55,366 bases of DNA from positions 1-55,366 of the forward strand of contig REDD01000149.1 of assembly GCA_007693725.1 (NCBI GenBank). The letters are read 5' to 3'. Position numbers and translations under genes: made by a program. Below the pieces are notes generated by a model, which saw nothing but the letters and a program-made list of their open reading frames with translations, made no database searches and was not told the DNA's origin. Each line of letters begins with the position of its first letter. Position 1 is the stretch's first letter. The stretch comes from Phycisphaeraceae bacterium (GTDB lineage Bacteria > Planctomycetota > Phycisphaerae > Phycisphaerales > UBA1924). This document shows, one piece after another, positions 45,820-53,658 of the stretch.

Positions 45820-46284
45820 ATGAATCTGCTTGATATTCTCGATCCCGCCAGCATCAAGGTGCCCCTCCAGTCCGCGGACAAGAAGGGCATCGTCGATGAA
45901 CTCGTCGATCTCCTCGCCGCGAACGGCAAGGTCAACGATCCCAAAGCGCTCAAGGAAGCCGTCTGGATGCGCGAAACCACGCGCACCACAGGCATCGGGT
46001 ACGCCCTCGCCATTCCCCACGGCAAGTCCGAAGGCGTCCCCGACCTCGCGATGGCCATCGGCAAGCCCGCAGAGCCCGTCGATTTTCAATCCATCGACAA
46101 TCGGCCCGTCAAGCTCGTCGTGCTGCTCGCCAGCCCGCTCGACCGCACCAGCGATCACATCCAGGCACTCGCGCGCATCAGCCGGCTCATGACCGTCGAG
46201 GAATTCCGCAACCGCATCTACGATGCAGCCACCGCCGAGGAGATCTACGACCTGCTCCAGCAGCAGGAACCCGCCGGCGCATGA
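45820..46284 (+). CDS. PTS system fructose/nitrogen-type IIA protein
   Basis: 154 aa PTS EIIA-2 domain protein (fructose IIA/PtsN-like). Phosphorylation histidine is H67 in ALAIPHGKSEGV. Text EAVWMRETTRTTGIGYALAI and VVLLASPLDRTSDHIQALAR is characteristic. No IIB/IIC genes are near, so a regulatory, PtsN-like role is more likely than sugar transport. It is convergent with the exbB-like gene. Confidence 0.9.
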   Translation: MNLLDILDPASIKVPLQSADKKGIVDELVDLLAANGKVNDPKALKEAVWMRETTRTTGIGYALAIPHGKSEGVPDLAMAIGKPAEPVDFQSIDNRPVKLVVLLASPLDRTSDHIQALARISRLMTVEEFRNRIYDAATAEEIYDLLQQQEPAGA

Positions 46285-46297
46285 CCACCCGGCGTGC

Positions 46298-46906
46298 TCA
46301 CTTATCCTTGGTCAGCCGCATACTCTGAATCGAACTCGCCAGCGCATCGATCGTGCTCAGGCATCGCGTCGTGTGCGAGCGAAACCCCATATACGGAAAC
46401 AGCGTCACGAGCGCCACGATCAGCCCGAACGCCGTCGTGATCAACGCCTGAGCAATACCACCCGCAACCGCCGAAATGTCCGTCACGCCGTTCTCGCTCC
46501 CCAGCAGGTCGAACGACTCGATGATCCCCAGAATCGTCCCCAGAATCCCCAGCAGCGGCGCCGCCGTGATGATCGTCGAGAGCGTCGCCCCGAATCGCTC
46601 GCACTCGTGCCTCGCCTCCTCGAACACCGAGCCCACATCCCGATTCGCCAGCAGCGCCTCGGCGGCACGGGCGTAGACCGAGCCATCCCGCGTCACGAGT
46701 GCCTTCGCCGCCGGAACATCCCCCTCCGCGATCCGGTCGAACAACCCCCGGAGCCACCTCCGACGCCTCCCGCCATGCATCCGTACCCAGTACACACCCC
46801 GCTCGATGCTGATCCCCACCGAGATCACGCTCATGATGAGCAGCGGCCACATCACCGGCCCGCCGGCGGAGAAGATCTCCAGAAGTCGATTCCATGCTCC
46901 GCCCAT
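46298..46906 (-). CDS. MotA/TolQ/ExbB-family proton channel
   Basis: 202 aa inner-membrane protein. Start ATG at 46906 gives MGGAWNRLLEIFSAGGPVMW and a first helix (PLLIMSVISVGISIERGVYW). The MotA/TolQ/ExbB core has ATLSTIITAAPLLGILGTIL, the classical TAPLLGLLGTV-like block, and AGGIAQALITTAFGLIVALV. It would energise TonB- or Tol-type machinery, but no ExbD/TolR gene follows. Length is that of a minimal ExbB. It is divergent from ispA. Confidence 0.88.
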   Translation of the reverse strand: MGGAWNRLLEIFSAGGPVMWPLLIMSVISVGISIERGVYWVRMHGGRRRRWLRGLFDRIAEGDVPAAKALVTRDGSVYARAAEALLANRDVGSVFEEARHECERFGATLSTIITAAPLLGILGTILGIIESFDLLGSENGVTDISAVAGGIAQALITTAFGLIVALVTLFPYMGFRSHTTRCLSTIDALASSIQSMRLTKDK

Positions 46907-46939
46907 TGTGGGCACAGGATAGCCCGTCCGGGGCGTGGT

Positions 46940-46969
46940 TTGTGGCCGCTTACCCCCAGTTCGTATACT
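46940..46969 (+). promoter_or_regulatory. Promoter for ispA (TTGTGG-N18-TATACT)
   Basis: TTGTGG at 46940-46945 and TATACT at 46964-46969 in the divergent exbB/ispA gap. Predicted start near 46976 leaves a leader of about 38 bases with GGGAGG before the GTG. Confidence 0.5.
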
Positions 46970-47013
46970 CACCGGATTGTGAATCGGTCAGGAGAAAGAG
47001 GGAGGCCCCCCGG

Positions 47014-47931
47014 GTGACCACCGTGACGACCAACGAATCCGTACTCAGCGACGCTCTGACGGCCCCCGTCTCGGAGGTTGAGAGCCACATGGCACGCATC
47101 ATTGACGAGCGTGCCCTGCCCTCCAACCTCGACGAGGCAGTCCGTTATGCCGCGCTCGCAGGGGGCAAGCGCCTCCGCCCGCTGCTCGTGATCCATAGCT
47201 GCGCTGCCGTCGGCGGCGAACTCGAACACTGCCTCCCCTCCGCGTGCGCCGTCGAGATGATCCACGCCTTCTCACTCGTCCATGACGATCTCCCCGCACT
47301 CGACAACGACGACCTCCGACGCGGACGACCGACCCTCCATGTCGCCTACACCGAAGCCATGGCCATCCTCGCCGGTGATGCCCTCATGTCCATCGCATTC
47401 CAGGCCATCGGCGATGACCGACACGAACCCGCCACCGCGGGCCTCCTCCTCCGGGAACTCGCCACCGGCACGACGGACATGATCGCCGGACAGGTCTACG
47501 ACACGCTCGGCGGATTCCCCGACGACCTCACCGAGGAGCAGCGCCTCCGCCTCGTGCACGGCAACAAGACCGGCGCACTCATTCAGGCCTCGTGCCGCAT
47601 GGGAGCGATCAGCGGCATGCTCGGCGCGAAGCATCGCCTCGACTCGGCCATGCTCGCACGCATCACCGAATACGCCGAGGCCATCGGCCTCATGTTCCAG
47701 GTCGTCGACGACCTCCTCGATGTCGAGCAGACCACCGAGCACCTCGGCAAACGCGCCTCCAAGGACGAGGATGCGGGCAAGCTCACCTACCCCGGCGTCC
47801 TCGGCGTCGAGGGCTCCCGCGCCATCGTCAAGGAACTCGAGAACAAGGCCCTCCAGGCCATCGCCCCCTTCGACAAGCCCGCAGAACCACTCCGCCAGAT
47901 TTGCAGATATCTGGCGACACGGACACGCTGA
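47014..47931 (+). CDS. ispA: Polyprenyl synthetase, farnesyl diphosphate synthase-type (IspA)
   Basis: Trans-prenyltransferase, 305 aa, GTG start at 47014 behind GGGAGG (47000-47005). The first aspartate motif is HDDLPALDNDDLRRGRPTLH, the IspA signature, and the second DDLLDVEQTTEHLGK. GGKRLRPLLV is the IPP-binding region. It probably makes FPP from IPP/DMAPP; geranylgeranyl diphosphate is an alternative product. dxs follows after 174 bases, a common arrangement. Confidence 0.93.
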   Translation: MTTVTTNESVLSDALTAPVSEVESHMARIIDERALPSNLDEAVRYAALAGGKRLRPLLVIHSCAAVGGELEHCLPSACAVEMIHAFSLVHDDLPALDNDDLRRGRPTLHVAYTEAMAILAGDALMSIAFQAIGDDRHEPATAGLLLRELATGTTDMIAGQVYDTLGGFPDDLTEEQRLRLVHGNKTGALIQASCRMGAISGMLGAKHRLDSAMLARITEYAEAIGLMFQVVDDLLDVEQTTEHLGKRASKDEDAGKLTYPGVLGVEGSRAIVKELENKALQAIAPFDKPAEPLRQICRYLATRTR

Positions 47932-48105
47932 CCCCGATCTATCAAGGAACCCCCGGAAACCCCCTGCCCCCCCGGAACGCGGAACCCGGACACCTGAGAA
48001 CCCTTCCCCGAGATACCGGACCTCAAATCTCCCCCTTCCCCGATCACACGGGGCCGAACCGACTGAATACGATTTTCAACTTTGACTGAAACTGACTGGA
48101 GCACA

Positions 48106-50076
48106 ATGCCCCTGCTCGAAACCATAAAAACCCCGGCCGACCTCAAGCGCCTCCCGCTCGAACAGCTCCCGGCGCTCGCACAGGAAATCCGCGAGGCCAT
48201 CTTCCAGCAGGTCTCCAAGACCGGCGGCCACCTCGCGCCCAACCTCGGCGTCGTCGAGCTGACCATCGCCCTCCACTATGTCTTCGACTTCGGGCACGAC
48301 CGCTTGCTCTTCGATGTCGGCCACCAGTGCTACCCCCACAAGCTGCTCACCGGGCGCTACCCCCTGCTCTCCAACCTCCGCACCCGCACCGGCATGGCCG
48401 GTTTCCCCGAGCCGAACGAGTCCGCCTACGACCTCTTCAGCGTCGGCCACGCCGGAACCGCCATCTCGACCGGCGTCGGCATGGCGCACGGCGATGCCAT
48501 CAACGGTGAGGCCTTCGAGCCGCACAACAACCCCGACGGACGGCGCGTCGTCACCCTCATCGGCGACGCCTCCATCGTCAACGGCGTCGCGATGGAAGGT
48601 CTCAACAACGCTGGCACACTCAAGCGACAGTTCCTCGTCATCCTCAACGACAACGGCATGTCCATCAGCCGTCCGCAGGGCGGCATGGCCTCGCAATTCG
48701 ATCGCTTCCGGCTCAACCCGATCTACGGCGACATGAAGCGCCGCGCCAAGAGCGTGCTCTCACGCATGCCCGGCGGACACCTCCTCAGCGACACCTACCA
48801 CCGTCTCGGCGAGATGGCCAAAGCCGCCATCGCAGAGAACACATGGTTCGAGCACTTCGGCCTCGTCACCGTCGGCCCCATCGACGGCCACGACCTCCCG
48901 ACGCTCGTCGAGTTCCTCGCCGAGGCGCGCGACTTCGACCGCCCGATGGTCCTCCATGTCAAGACCGTCAAGGGCAAGGGCTACGAGTTCGCCGAGGGCG
49001 ATGCCACAACCTTCCACTCGCCCTCCGCGTTCACATGGGATCCCGACTCCTGCCGCGTCGAGCTCAAGGGCGGCGGTCGCTCGTTCACCAGCGCCTACGC
49101 CGATGCCATGTGCGAGATCATGGACGCCGACGACTCGGTCCTCGCGTGCACCGCGGCCATGCCCGGCGGCACCGGTCTCGATGTTGTCATGGAGCGATTC
49201 CCCAAGCGCGTCTTCGACACCGGCATCTGCGAATCGCACGCCATGGACATGATGGCGGGTCTGGCGAAGACCGGTTTCAAGCCCTTCTTCGCCGTCTACT
49301 CCACATTCCTCCAGCGTGCTTTCGATCAGGCCTTCCAGGAAGTCGCGTTGCAGGGCCTGCCCGTCCGCCTCTGCCTCGACCGCGCCGGACTCGTCGGCGG
49401 CGACGGCGCTGTCCACCACGGCTTCTGCGATGTCTCCATCCTCCGCGTGCTGCCCAAGGCCGCGATCATGGGCGTCGCGGACGAGCCCTCCCTCCGCGCG
49501 GCCCTCGCGTTCATGCGCGACTACGACGCGGGGCTCTCCGCAGTCCGCTACCCGCGCGACTCCGTCTCCGACAAGCTCGCCAAGTACGGCGAGTGCCCGC
49601 CCTTCGTCCTCGGCAAGGCACGCCCGATCATCGAACACGACAACCCCGACATCGCCGTGCTCGCCTTCGGTGTCATGACGCTCAGCGCCCTCGATGCCGT
49701 GGAGCGTCTCGGTCCCGAGCACCGCGTCTCCGTCTACGACGCACGCTTCGCCAAGCCGGTCGATGAAGCGATCATCCGGTCGCTCCTCGAACGGAACATC
49801 CCGATCGTGACCATCGAGGACCACGGCCCGCACGGCGGATTCGGCGCTGCCGTCATCGAGGCCGCCGCACGCCTCGGACTGAACGCCGGACTCATCACGC
49901 CCATGTCACTCCCCGATGCGTGGATCTATCAGGACAGCCGCGGCGCTCAACTCGAAGAGGCCGGGCTCGACCCCGCCAGCATCGCGCAGACCATCCGCGA
50001 GGCGTACGAGCGTGTGCGCCCCGGCGATGCAGCCCCCATACAGGTACGCCGAACCGGACCCTCCGTCTCGGCCTGA
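48106..50076 (+). CDS. dxs: 1-deoxy-D-xylulose-5-phosphate synthase
   Basis: Thiamine diphosphate enzyme, 656 aa, first step of the MEP pathway, condensing pyruvate and glyceraldehyde 3-phosphate. The ATG at 48106 has GGAG just upstream; a TTG at 48082 is the next alternative. Text: FDVGHQCYPHKLLTGR, the TPP-binding GDASIVNGVAMEGLNNAG (about 153-170), and the pyrimidine domain DTGICESHAMDMMAGLAKTG. The C-terminal transketolase domain has TIEDHGPHGGFGAAVIEAA. It fits with ispH and ispA in the same window. Confidence 0.96.
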   Translation: MPLLETIKTPADLKRLPLEQLPALAQEIREAIFQQVSKTGGHLAPNLGVVELTIALHYVFDFGHDRLLFDVGHQCYPHKLLTGRYPLLSNLRTRTGMAGFPEPNESAYDLFSVGHAGTAISTGVGMAHGDAINGEAFEPHNNPDGRRVVTLIGDASIVNGVAMEGLNNAGTLKRQFLVILNDNGMSISRPQGGMASQFDRFRLNPIYGDMKRRAKSVLSRMPGGHLLSDTYHRLGEMAKAAIAENTWFEHFGLVTVGPIDGHDLPTLVEFLAEARDFDRPMVLHVKTVKGKGYEFAEGDATTFHSPSAFTWDPDSCRVELKGGGRSFTSAYADAMCEIMDADDSVLACTAAMPGGTGLDVVMERFPKRVFDTGICESHAMDMMAGLAKTGFKPFFAVYSTFLQRAFDQAFQEVALQGLPVRLCLDRAGLVGGDGAVHHGFCDVSILRVLPKAAIMGVADEPSLRAALAFMRDYDAGLSAVRYPRDSVSDKLAKYGECPPFVLGKARPIIEHDNPDIAVLAFGVMTLSALDAVERLGPEHRVSVYDARFAKPVDEAIIRSLLERNIPIVTIEDHGPHGGFGAAVIEAAARLGLNAGLITPMSLPDAWIYQDSRGAQLEEAGLDPASIAQTIREAYERVRPGDAAPIQVRRTGPSVSA

Positions 50077-50081
50077 GCATC

Positions 50082-50990
50082 ATGGGCAGACGCGTCCTTG
50101 TCGTCGTGAATCGATCCAAGCCGCGCGTCGTCGAGGCCGTGCAGCGTGTTCGCAGCGTGATCGAGAAACACGCTGTCTTCGTTGGCGACTGTGATGCCTT
50201 TGCGGATGGACCGCCGCCCAACCTCTCCGAAACCGATCTCATTCTCGTGCTCGGAGGCGACGGCACACTCCTCGCGCAGGCCCGACGCTTCGTGGCGCAC
50301 GGTCTGCCGCTCATCGGCGTCAACATGGGCTCGCTCGGTTTCCTCGCGGAGTTCGACCTCGACGCCTTCGAGCGACAGGCGCCGTCGCTCCTCGCGGCAC
50401 AGACGCCCCTCGCCACACACGAGCGCATGCTCATCGAGGTCGCCACATACAACAACGGCGCCCCCAGCCCGTCGCACACGGAAGTCGCCCTCAACGATGC
50501 GGTCATCACCGCAGGCCCCCCCTACCGCATGATCGAACTCGCGCTCTCGATCAACGGTGTCGATGCAGCACGGATCAAGGGCGACGGCGTCGTCGTCTCG
50601 ACGCCCGTCGGCTCCACCGGGTACGCCGTCTCCGCGGGCGGTGCCATCGTCTCGCCCGACCTCCAGGCGATGTCCGTCACCCCCATCGCGGCACACTCCC
50701 TCGCCTTCCGACCGCTGGTCGTCCCCGGGGACTCCACCATCGAGATTCGCGTCCTCCGGGCCAACCAGCTTCGCCCCCGCAATGGCCTCCCGAAGGGCAC
50801 CCACGGCACCACCCTCGTCCTCGACGGCCAGCGCCTCCACGATCTCGCAGCGGGAGATCGGGTCGTCCTCAGACGCCACCAGCACCCCGTCCACCTTGTC
50901 AAGAACCCCGAGGGGTCCTACTGGAAGACCCTCGTCCGGAAAATGCACTGGGGTCTGGCGCCCGGCGAACAGGGTGAAAACGCCCGATAA
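50082..50990 (+). CDS. nadK: NAD kinase
   Basis: ATP-NAD kinase, 302 aa, making NADP. The nucleotide motif LVLGGDGTLLAQARRF, then GVNMGSLGFLAEF, and the substrate loop STPVGSTGYAVSAGG are all present. It starts five bases after dxs and is probably cotranscribed, although no ribosome site is visible before the ATG. Confidence 0.95.
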   Translation: MGRRVLVVVNRSKPRVVEAVQRVRSVIEKHAVFVGDCDAFADGPPPNLSETDLILVLGGDGTLLAQARRFVAHGLPLIGVNMGSLGFLAEFDLDAFERQAPSLLAAQTPLATHERMLIEVATYNNGAPSPSHTEVALNDAVITAGPPYRMIELALSINGVDAARIKGDGVVVSTPVGSTGYAVSAGGAIVSPDLQAMSVTPIAAHSLAFRPLVVPGDSTIEIRVLRANQLRPRNGLPKGTHGTTLVLDGQRLHDLAAGDRVVLRRHQHPVHLVKNPEGSYWKTLVRKMHWGLAPGEQGENAR

Positions 50991-51046
50991 CCGCTTGGTC
51001 GCCCCCCTGCCTCGGTGGTCATCTGCCCTTCCTTTCGCGCAAACAC

Positions 51047-51075
51047 TTGGCATTTGGCCATCTCCGTGGTAAGTT
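51047..51075 (+). promoter_or_regulatory. Sigma-70-like promoter of the structured RNA
   Basis: TTGGCA at 51047-51052, a 17-base spacer, and TAAGTT at 51070-51075. Start would be near 51082, just before the first hairpin. It is the cleanest -35/-10 pair I found in the window. Confidence 0.6.
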
Positions 51076-51081
51076 TCACTG

Positions 51082-51335
51082 AGTTGGTAGGAGGGAGTCC
51101 ACGGCTTTGTCGTGGCAATCCTCGGAGGGAAGGCCTGCTCTGCAGGCAACACGTCAGGCCCGATTCGTCGGGCCAAGGGAACCGAGCCGGTTGGTCACTG
51201 GTTCGAGAAACATGTCACGAGCAGTCTTCGGACGGCTCGTTAGGGGAATTGGTGGCAGACCACCACCGACTTCGCACGAGAATCTTCTCGTGTGGCAGAA
51301 GCCCGATCCATCGAAAGATGGCTCGGGCTTTTTTT
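51082..51335 (+). ncRNA. Structured RNA of about 250 nt with own promoter and terminator (unknown class)
   Basis: The gap between nadK and serS holds a chain of hairpins instead of a gene. Stems include CCACG/CGTGG (51099-51115), GCCTGC/GCAGGC (51133-51147) and GGCCCGA-TTCG-TCGGGCC (51157-51174). ACGAGC/GCTCGT with an inner C(TTCG)G tetraloop lies at 51217-51240, GGTGG/CCACC at 51251-51264 and CACGAGA/TCTCGTG at 51275-51292. A terminator ends it. CTCGG (51121-51125) can pair with CCGAG (51182-51186) to enclose two of them. I checked for T-box, tmRNA, RNase P, SRP and 6S signatures and saw none. It is either a stand-alone RNA or a serS leader. Confidence 0.65.
51299..51335 (+). terminator. Strong rho-independent terminator before serS
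   Basis: AAGCCCGA (51299-51306) pairs with TCGGGCTT (51323-51330), and CCATC/GATGG (51308-51312/51317-51321) pairs around a GAAA loop, with one internal T/C mismatch. A run of seven T (51329-51335) follows. It lies 26 bases before the serS start, so it either ends the RNA or acts as an attenuator. Confidence 0.9.
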
Positions 51336-51361
51336 CTGCCCCTCCCGCTACCATCCCCGCC

Positions 51362-52768
51362 ATGATCGATCTCAAGGCACTCCGTGAGGATCCGGACCGC
51401 TACCGCGAGGGAGCCCGCAAAAAGCGGATTTCTGTCGATATTGACCGGATTTTGGTCCTCGACGAGCGGCGTCGGGCCATCCAGCACCAGCAGGATGAGA
51501 TCCGGGCCGAGCAGCGTCGGCTGGAGAAAGAGGCAGGCCCCAGAATCGGGGGGCTGATGGGCAAGCTCAAAGCCGCGCAGGGCGAGGAGAAGGCGCGCCT
51601 CGAAACCGAGGTCGCCGAACTGCGGGCCAAGCCGGCAGCGCTCAAGGAGAAAATCCAGGCGCTGGAGGCCGAGGGCGCCGAGGCGAATGCGGCCCTCTCC
51701 GAGGTGCTTCTCACGGTTCCGCAACCCCCCGATTCCGAGGTGCCCGTCGGCGCTTCGGCGGAGGACAACATCGAGGTCCGCCGGTGGAATCCCCCCCACT
51801 TTGATCCCGCCCGCTCGTTTTCCGAGCAGCGCGGCTTCGAAGCCAGGAGCCACGAGGAACTGATCAAGGCGCTTGGGATCGTGGATTTCGAGCGGGGTGT
51901 GAAGGTCGCCGGGTCGCGGTCGTACATGCTGGTGGGCGATGGCATGCGCCTGCACAACGCCGTGCTGCGGTACGCCTTCGACTTCATCACGGAGAAGCAC
52001 GGGTTCACGCCGGTGTCGGTGCCGGTGGTGGTGCGCGAGGAGTGCATGATCGGCACGGGGTTCTTCCCGGCGGGGAAGGACCAGACCTATCTGGTGGATG
52101 AGCAGTCGCGCGGGAGCGCGCACGACCTGTACCTCACGGGGACGGGCGAGGTCGGGCTGATGGCGCGCCACATGGAGGAGATTCTGGACGAGTCGATGCT
52201 GCCGCTGAAGCTGGCGACGGTCAGCCCGTGTTTCCGGCGCGAGGCGGGGGCGGCGGGGCGCGACACGGCGGGGCTGTACCGGATCCACCAGTTCGACAAG
52301 GTGGAGCAGGTGGTCATCTGCCGCGCTGATGAAGCGGAGAGCAAGCAGTGGCACAAGGCGATGATCGGGATCGTCGAGGAGCTGCTGCAATCGCTGGAAC
52401 TGCCCTACCGACTGCTGCAATGCTGCACGGGGGATCTCGGGCCGAAGAACGCGGACATGATCGACATCGAGTGCTGGATGCCCAGCCGCGGCGCGCTGGA
52501 TGGGCAGGGACGGGCGTCGGGCGAGTACGGCGAGACGCACTCGGCGAGCCGGTTGTACGACTTCCAGTGCCGTCGGCTGAACCTCCGGTACAAGGGGGAG
52601 TCGACGGGCGGGAAGCCGGTGTTCTGCCACTCGCTGAACAACACGGTGGCGGCGAGCCCGCGGATCCTGATCCCGATTCTGGAGATGTACCAGCGTGCGG
52701 ACGGGACGGTGGAGGTGCCGCGGGCGCTGCGACCCTATATGGGGGGGCGGGAAGTCATCGGCGGTTGA
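51362..52768 (+). CDS. serS: Seryl-tRNA synthetase
   Basis: Class II aminoacyl-tRNA synthetase, 468 aa. The N-terminal coiled-coil arm covers about 1-110 (QQDEIRAEQRRLEKEAG). The catalytic core follows: motif 2 CFRREAGAAGRDTAGLYRIH and motif 3 ASPRILIPILEMYQRADGTV. It is somewhat longer than the 420-430 aa norm because of a longer arm and linker. ATG at 51362; no ribosome site is visible. The plus strand changes from C-rich to G-rich around the start of this gene. Confidence 0.95.
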   Translation: MIDLKALREDPDRYREGARKKRISVDIDRILVLDERRRAIQHQQDEIRAEQRRLEKEAGPRIGGLMGKLKAAQGEEKARLETEVAELRAKPAALKEKIQALEAEGAEANAALSEVLLTVPQPPDSEVPVGASAEDNIEVRRWNPPHFDPARSFSEQRGFEARSHEELIKALGIVDFERGVKVAGSRSYMLVGDGMRLHNAVLRYAFDFITEKHGFTPVSVPVVVREECMIGTGFFPAGKDQTYLVDEQSRGSAHDLYLTGTGEVGLMARHMEEILDESMLPLKLATVSPCFRREAGAAGRDTAGLYRIHQFDKVEQVVICRADEAESKQWHKAMIGIVEELLQSLELPYRLLQCCTGDLGPKNADMIDIECWMPSRGALDGQGRASGEYGETHSASRLYDFQCRRLNLRYKGESTGGKPVFCHSLNNTVAASPRILIPILEMYQRADGTVEVPRALRPYMGGREVIGG

Positions 52769-52793
52769 GCCCCCGGAATGGCCCCGGAAGCGA

Positions 52794-52809
52794 TGTTCCA
52801 CGCGGAACA
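52794..52809. other. parS-like 16-base palindrome
   Basis: TGTTCCACGCGGAACA has 15 of 16 bases in common with the parS form TGTTCCACGTGGAACA that ParB proteins bind. Arms TGTTCC and GGAACA are perfect. It lies 26 bases after serS. parS sites cluster near replication origins in most bacteria. Confidence 0.55.
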
Positions 52810-53004
52810 GTTGCAGGGTTTGTGCGCGCCCAGCCCCCGGACCCCGGGATCGCTCGGAAGCTCTCGGGGACCATAACTCCTGCGCAGGCGTCACAGACGG
52901 AAGGATTCCACAGGGACGGGTGGGGGAAATGTGACCCGCGGCCGGGTTGCCTCCGACGATGTGTGAGGACAGACCCGCACGCGATTATGGAGGGCAGGCC
53001 CGAG

Positions 53005-53394
53005 ATGCTCTGGATGCGCCCGTTCGGCGAACGCAATCATGATGACCGCAGGCACTGCGGGCGTCTGAAGACGGAGTTTCTCCACTCGAATCTGGGGCGG
53101 GTGGTGAATCTGTCGGCCTCGGGCATGCTGGTGCTTTCGACGCGGTGCATGACTCTGCGGGTGGGGAAAGAGATCGATGTCTGGATGCGGGCGCACGGCC
53201 AGGAATGCCTTGTGCGGTGCACCGTCGCCCGCTCTGAGCGGATCGGTTTTCGGAGGCACATGGTCGGGCTGTCGCTGGTCGAGGATGGCAGCGATGCGCG
53301 GGGGCGGATCAATGCGTTGATCCAGAATGTGGTGTGGGAGCCGGGGCTTGGGAATCAGCGTGCCGCGGAGTTTGAGAAGGGGATCGCGGCGTAG
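53005..53394 (+). CDS. PilZ domain protein
   Basis: 129 aa cyclic-di-GMP receptor candidate. Start ATG at 53005 follows GGAGGG (52989-52994). The PilZ signature is split as RHCGR (R16 to R20, the RxxxR motif) and NLSASG (N35 to G40, the (D/N)xSxxG motif). The rest forms the expected beta-barrel (VVNLSASGMLVLSTRCMTLR, FRRHMVGLSLVEDG). Stand-alone PilZ proteins relay c-di-GMP to motility or adhesion systems; the Tad locus at the left of the window is a possible client, by inference only. Confidence 0.75.
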   Translation: MLWMRPFGERNHDDRRHCGRLKTEFLHSNLGRVVNLSASGMLVLSTRCMTLRVGKEIDVWMRAHGQECLVRCTVARSERIGFRRHMVGLSLVEDGSDARGRINALIQNVVWEPGLGNQRAAEFEKGIAA

Positions 53395-53658
53395 GGGGCG
53401 AGTGGTTCTGGGGGTCACAACTCCAGTTGAGCTTTTCGCAGCCCAGATCGGATTTTGGGGCTTGGAAACGCGGAACCTTGCTTGACAGGGATGTCCGCTG
53501 GCACGAGAGACCCCACTCAAATCGGACGGACGCTTCGTTCGTCGTAGACATCGGCCGCGCAGTCGAGCGGCTTGCCGCAGAACATTTGCAATAACTGGGA
53601 CGCCGCGGTTGATCTTCCGTTAAAAAGCAAGATGCAAGCAACCCGAGCTCGTCGCGTA
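53395..53658. other. Intergenic region without supported gene
   Basis: 264 bases between the PilZ gene and the accessory gene. I see no credible ORF, hairpin or promoter. GC content falls towards 53600, marking the left edge of the AT-richer accessory gene. Confidence 0.5.

Noticed and set aside
51091-51106. RNase P RNA (GAGG-GAGTCC resembles the P4 region)
   Set aside because: The 3' partner and other conserved regions of RNase P are absent and the RNA is too short.
51190-51225. tRNA-like GGTTCGA stretch
   Set aside because: No acceptor stem, anticodon arm or T-stem pairs can be built around it.
51081-51340. T-box riboswitch regulating serS
   Set aside because: A terminator and serS are in the right order, but the T-box core AGGGTGGNACCGCG and the AG and GNTG boxes of stem I are not visible.
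50991-53658. Confirmed replication origin
   Set aside because: There is a skew change and a parS-like site but no DnaA boxes, no AT-rich unwinding region between 50.9 and 53.5 kb and no dnaA/dnaN, so I report only the separate signals.
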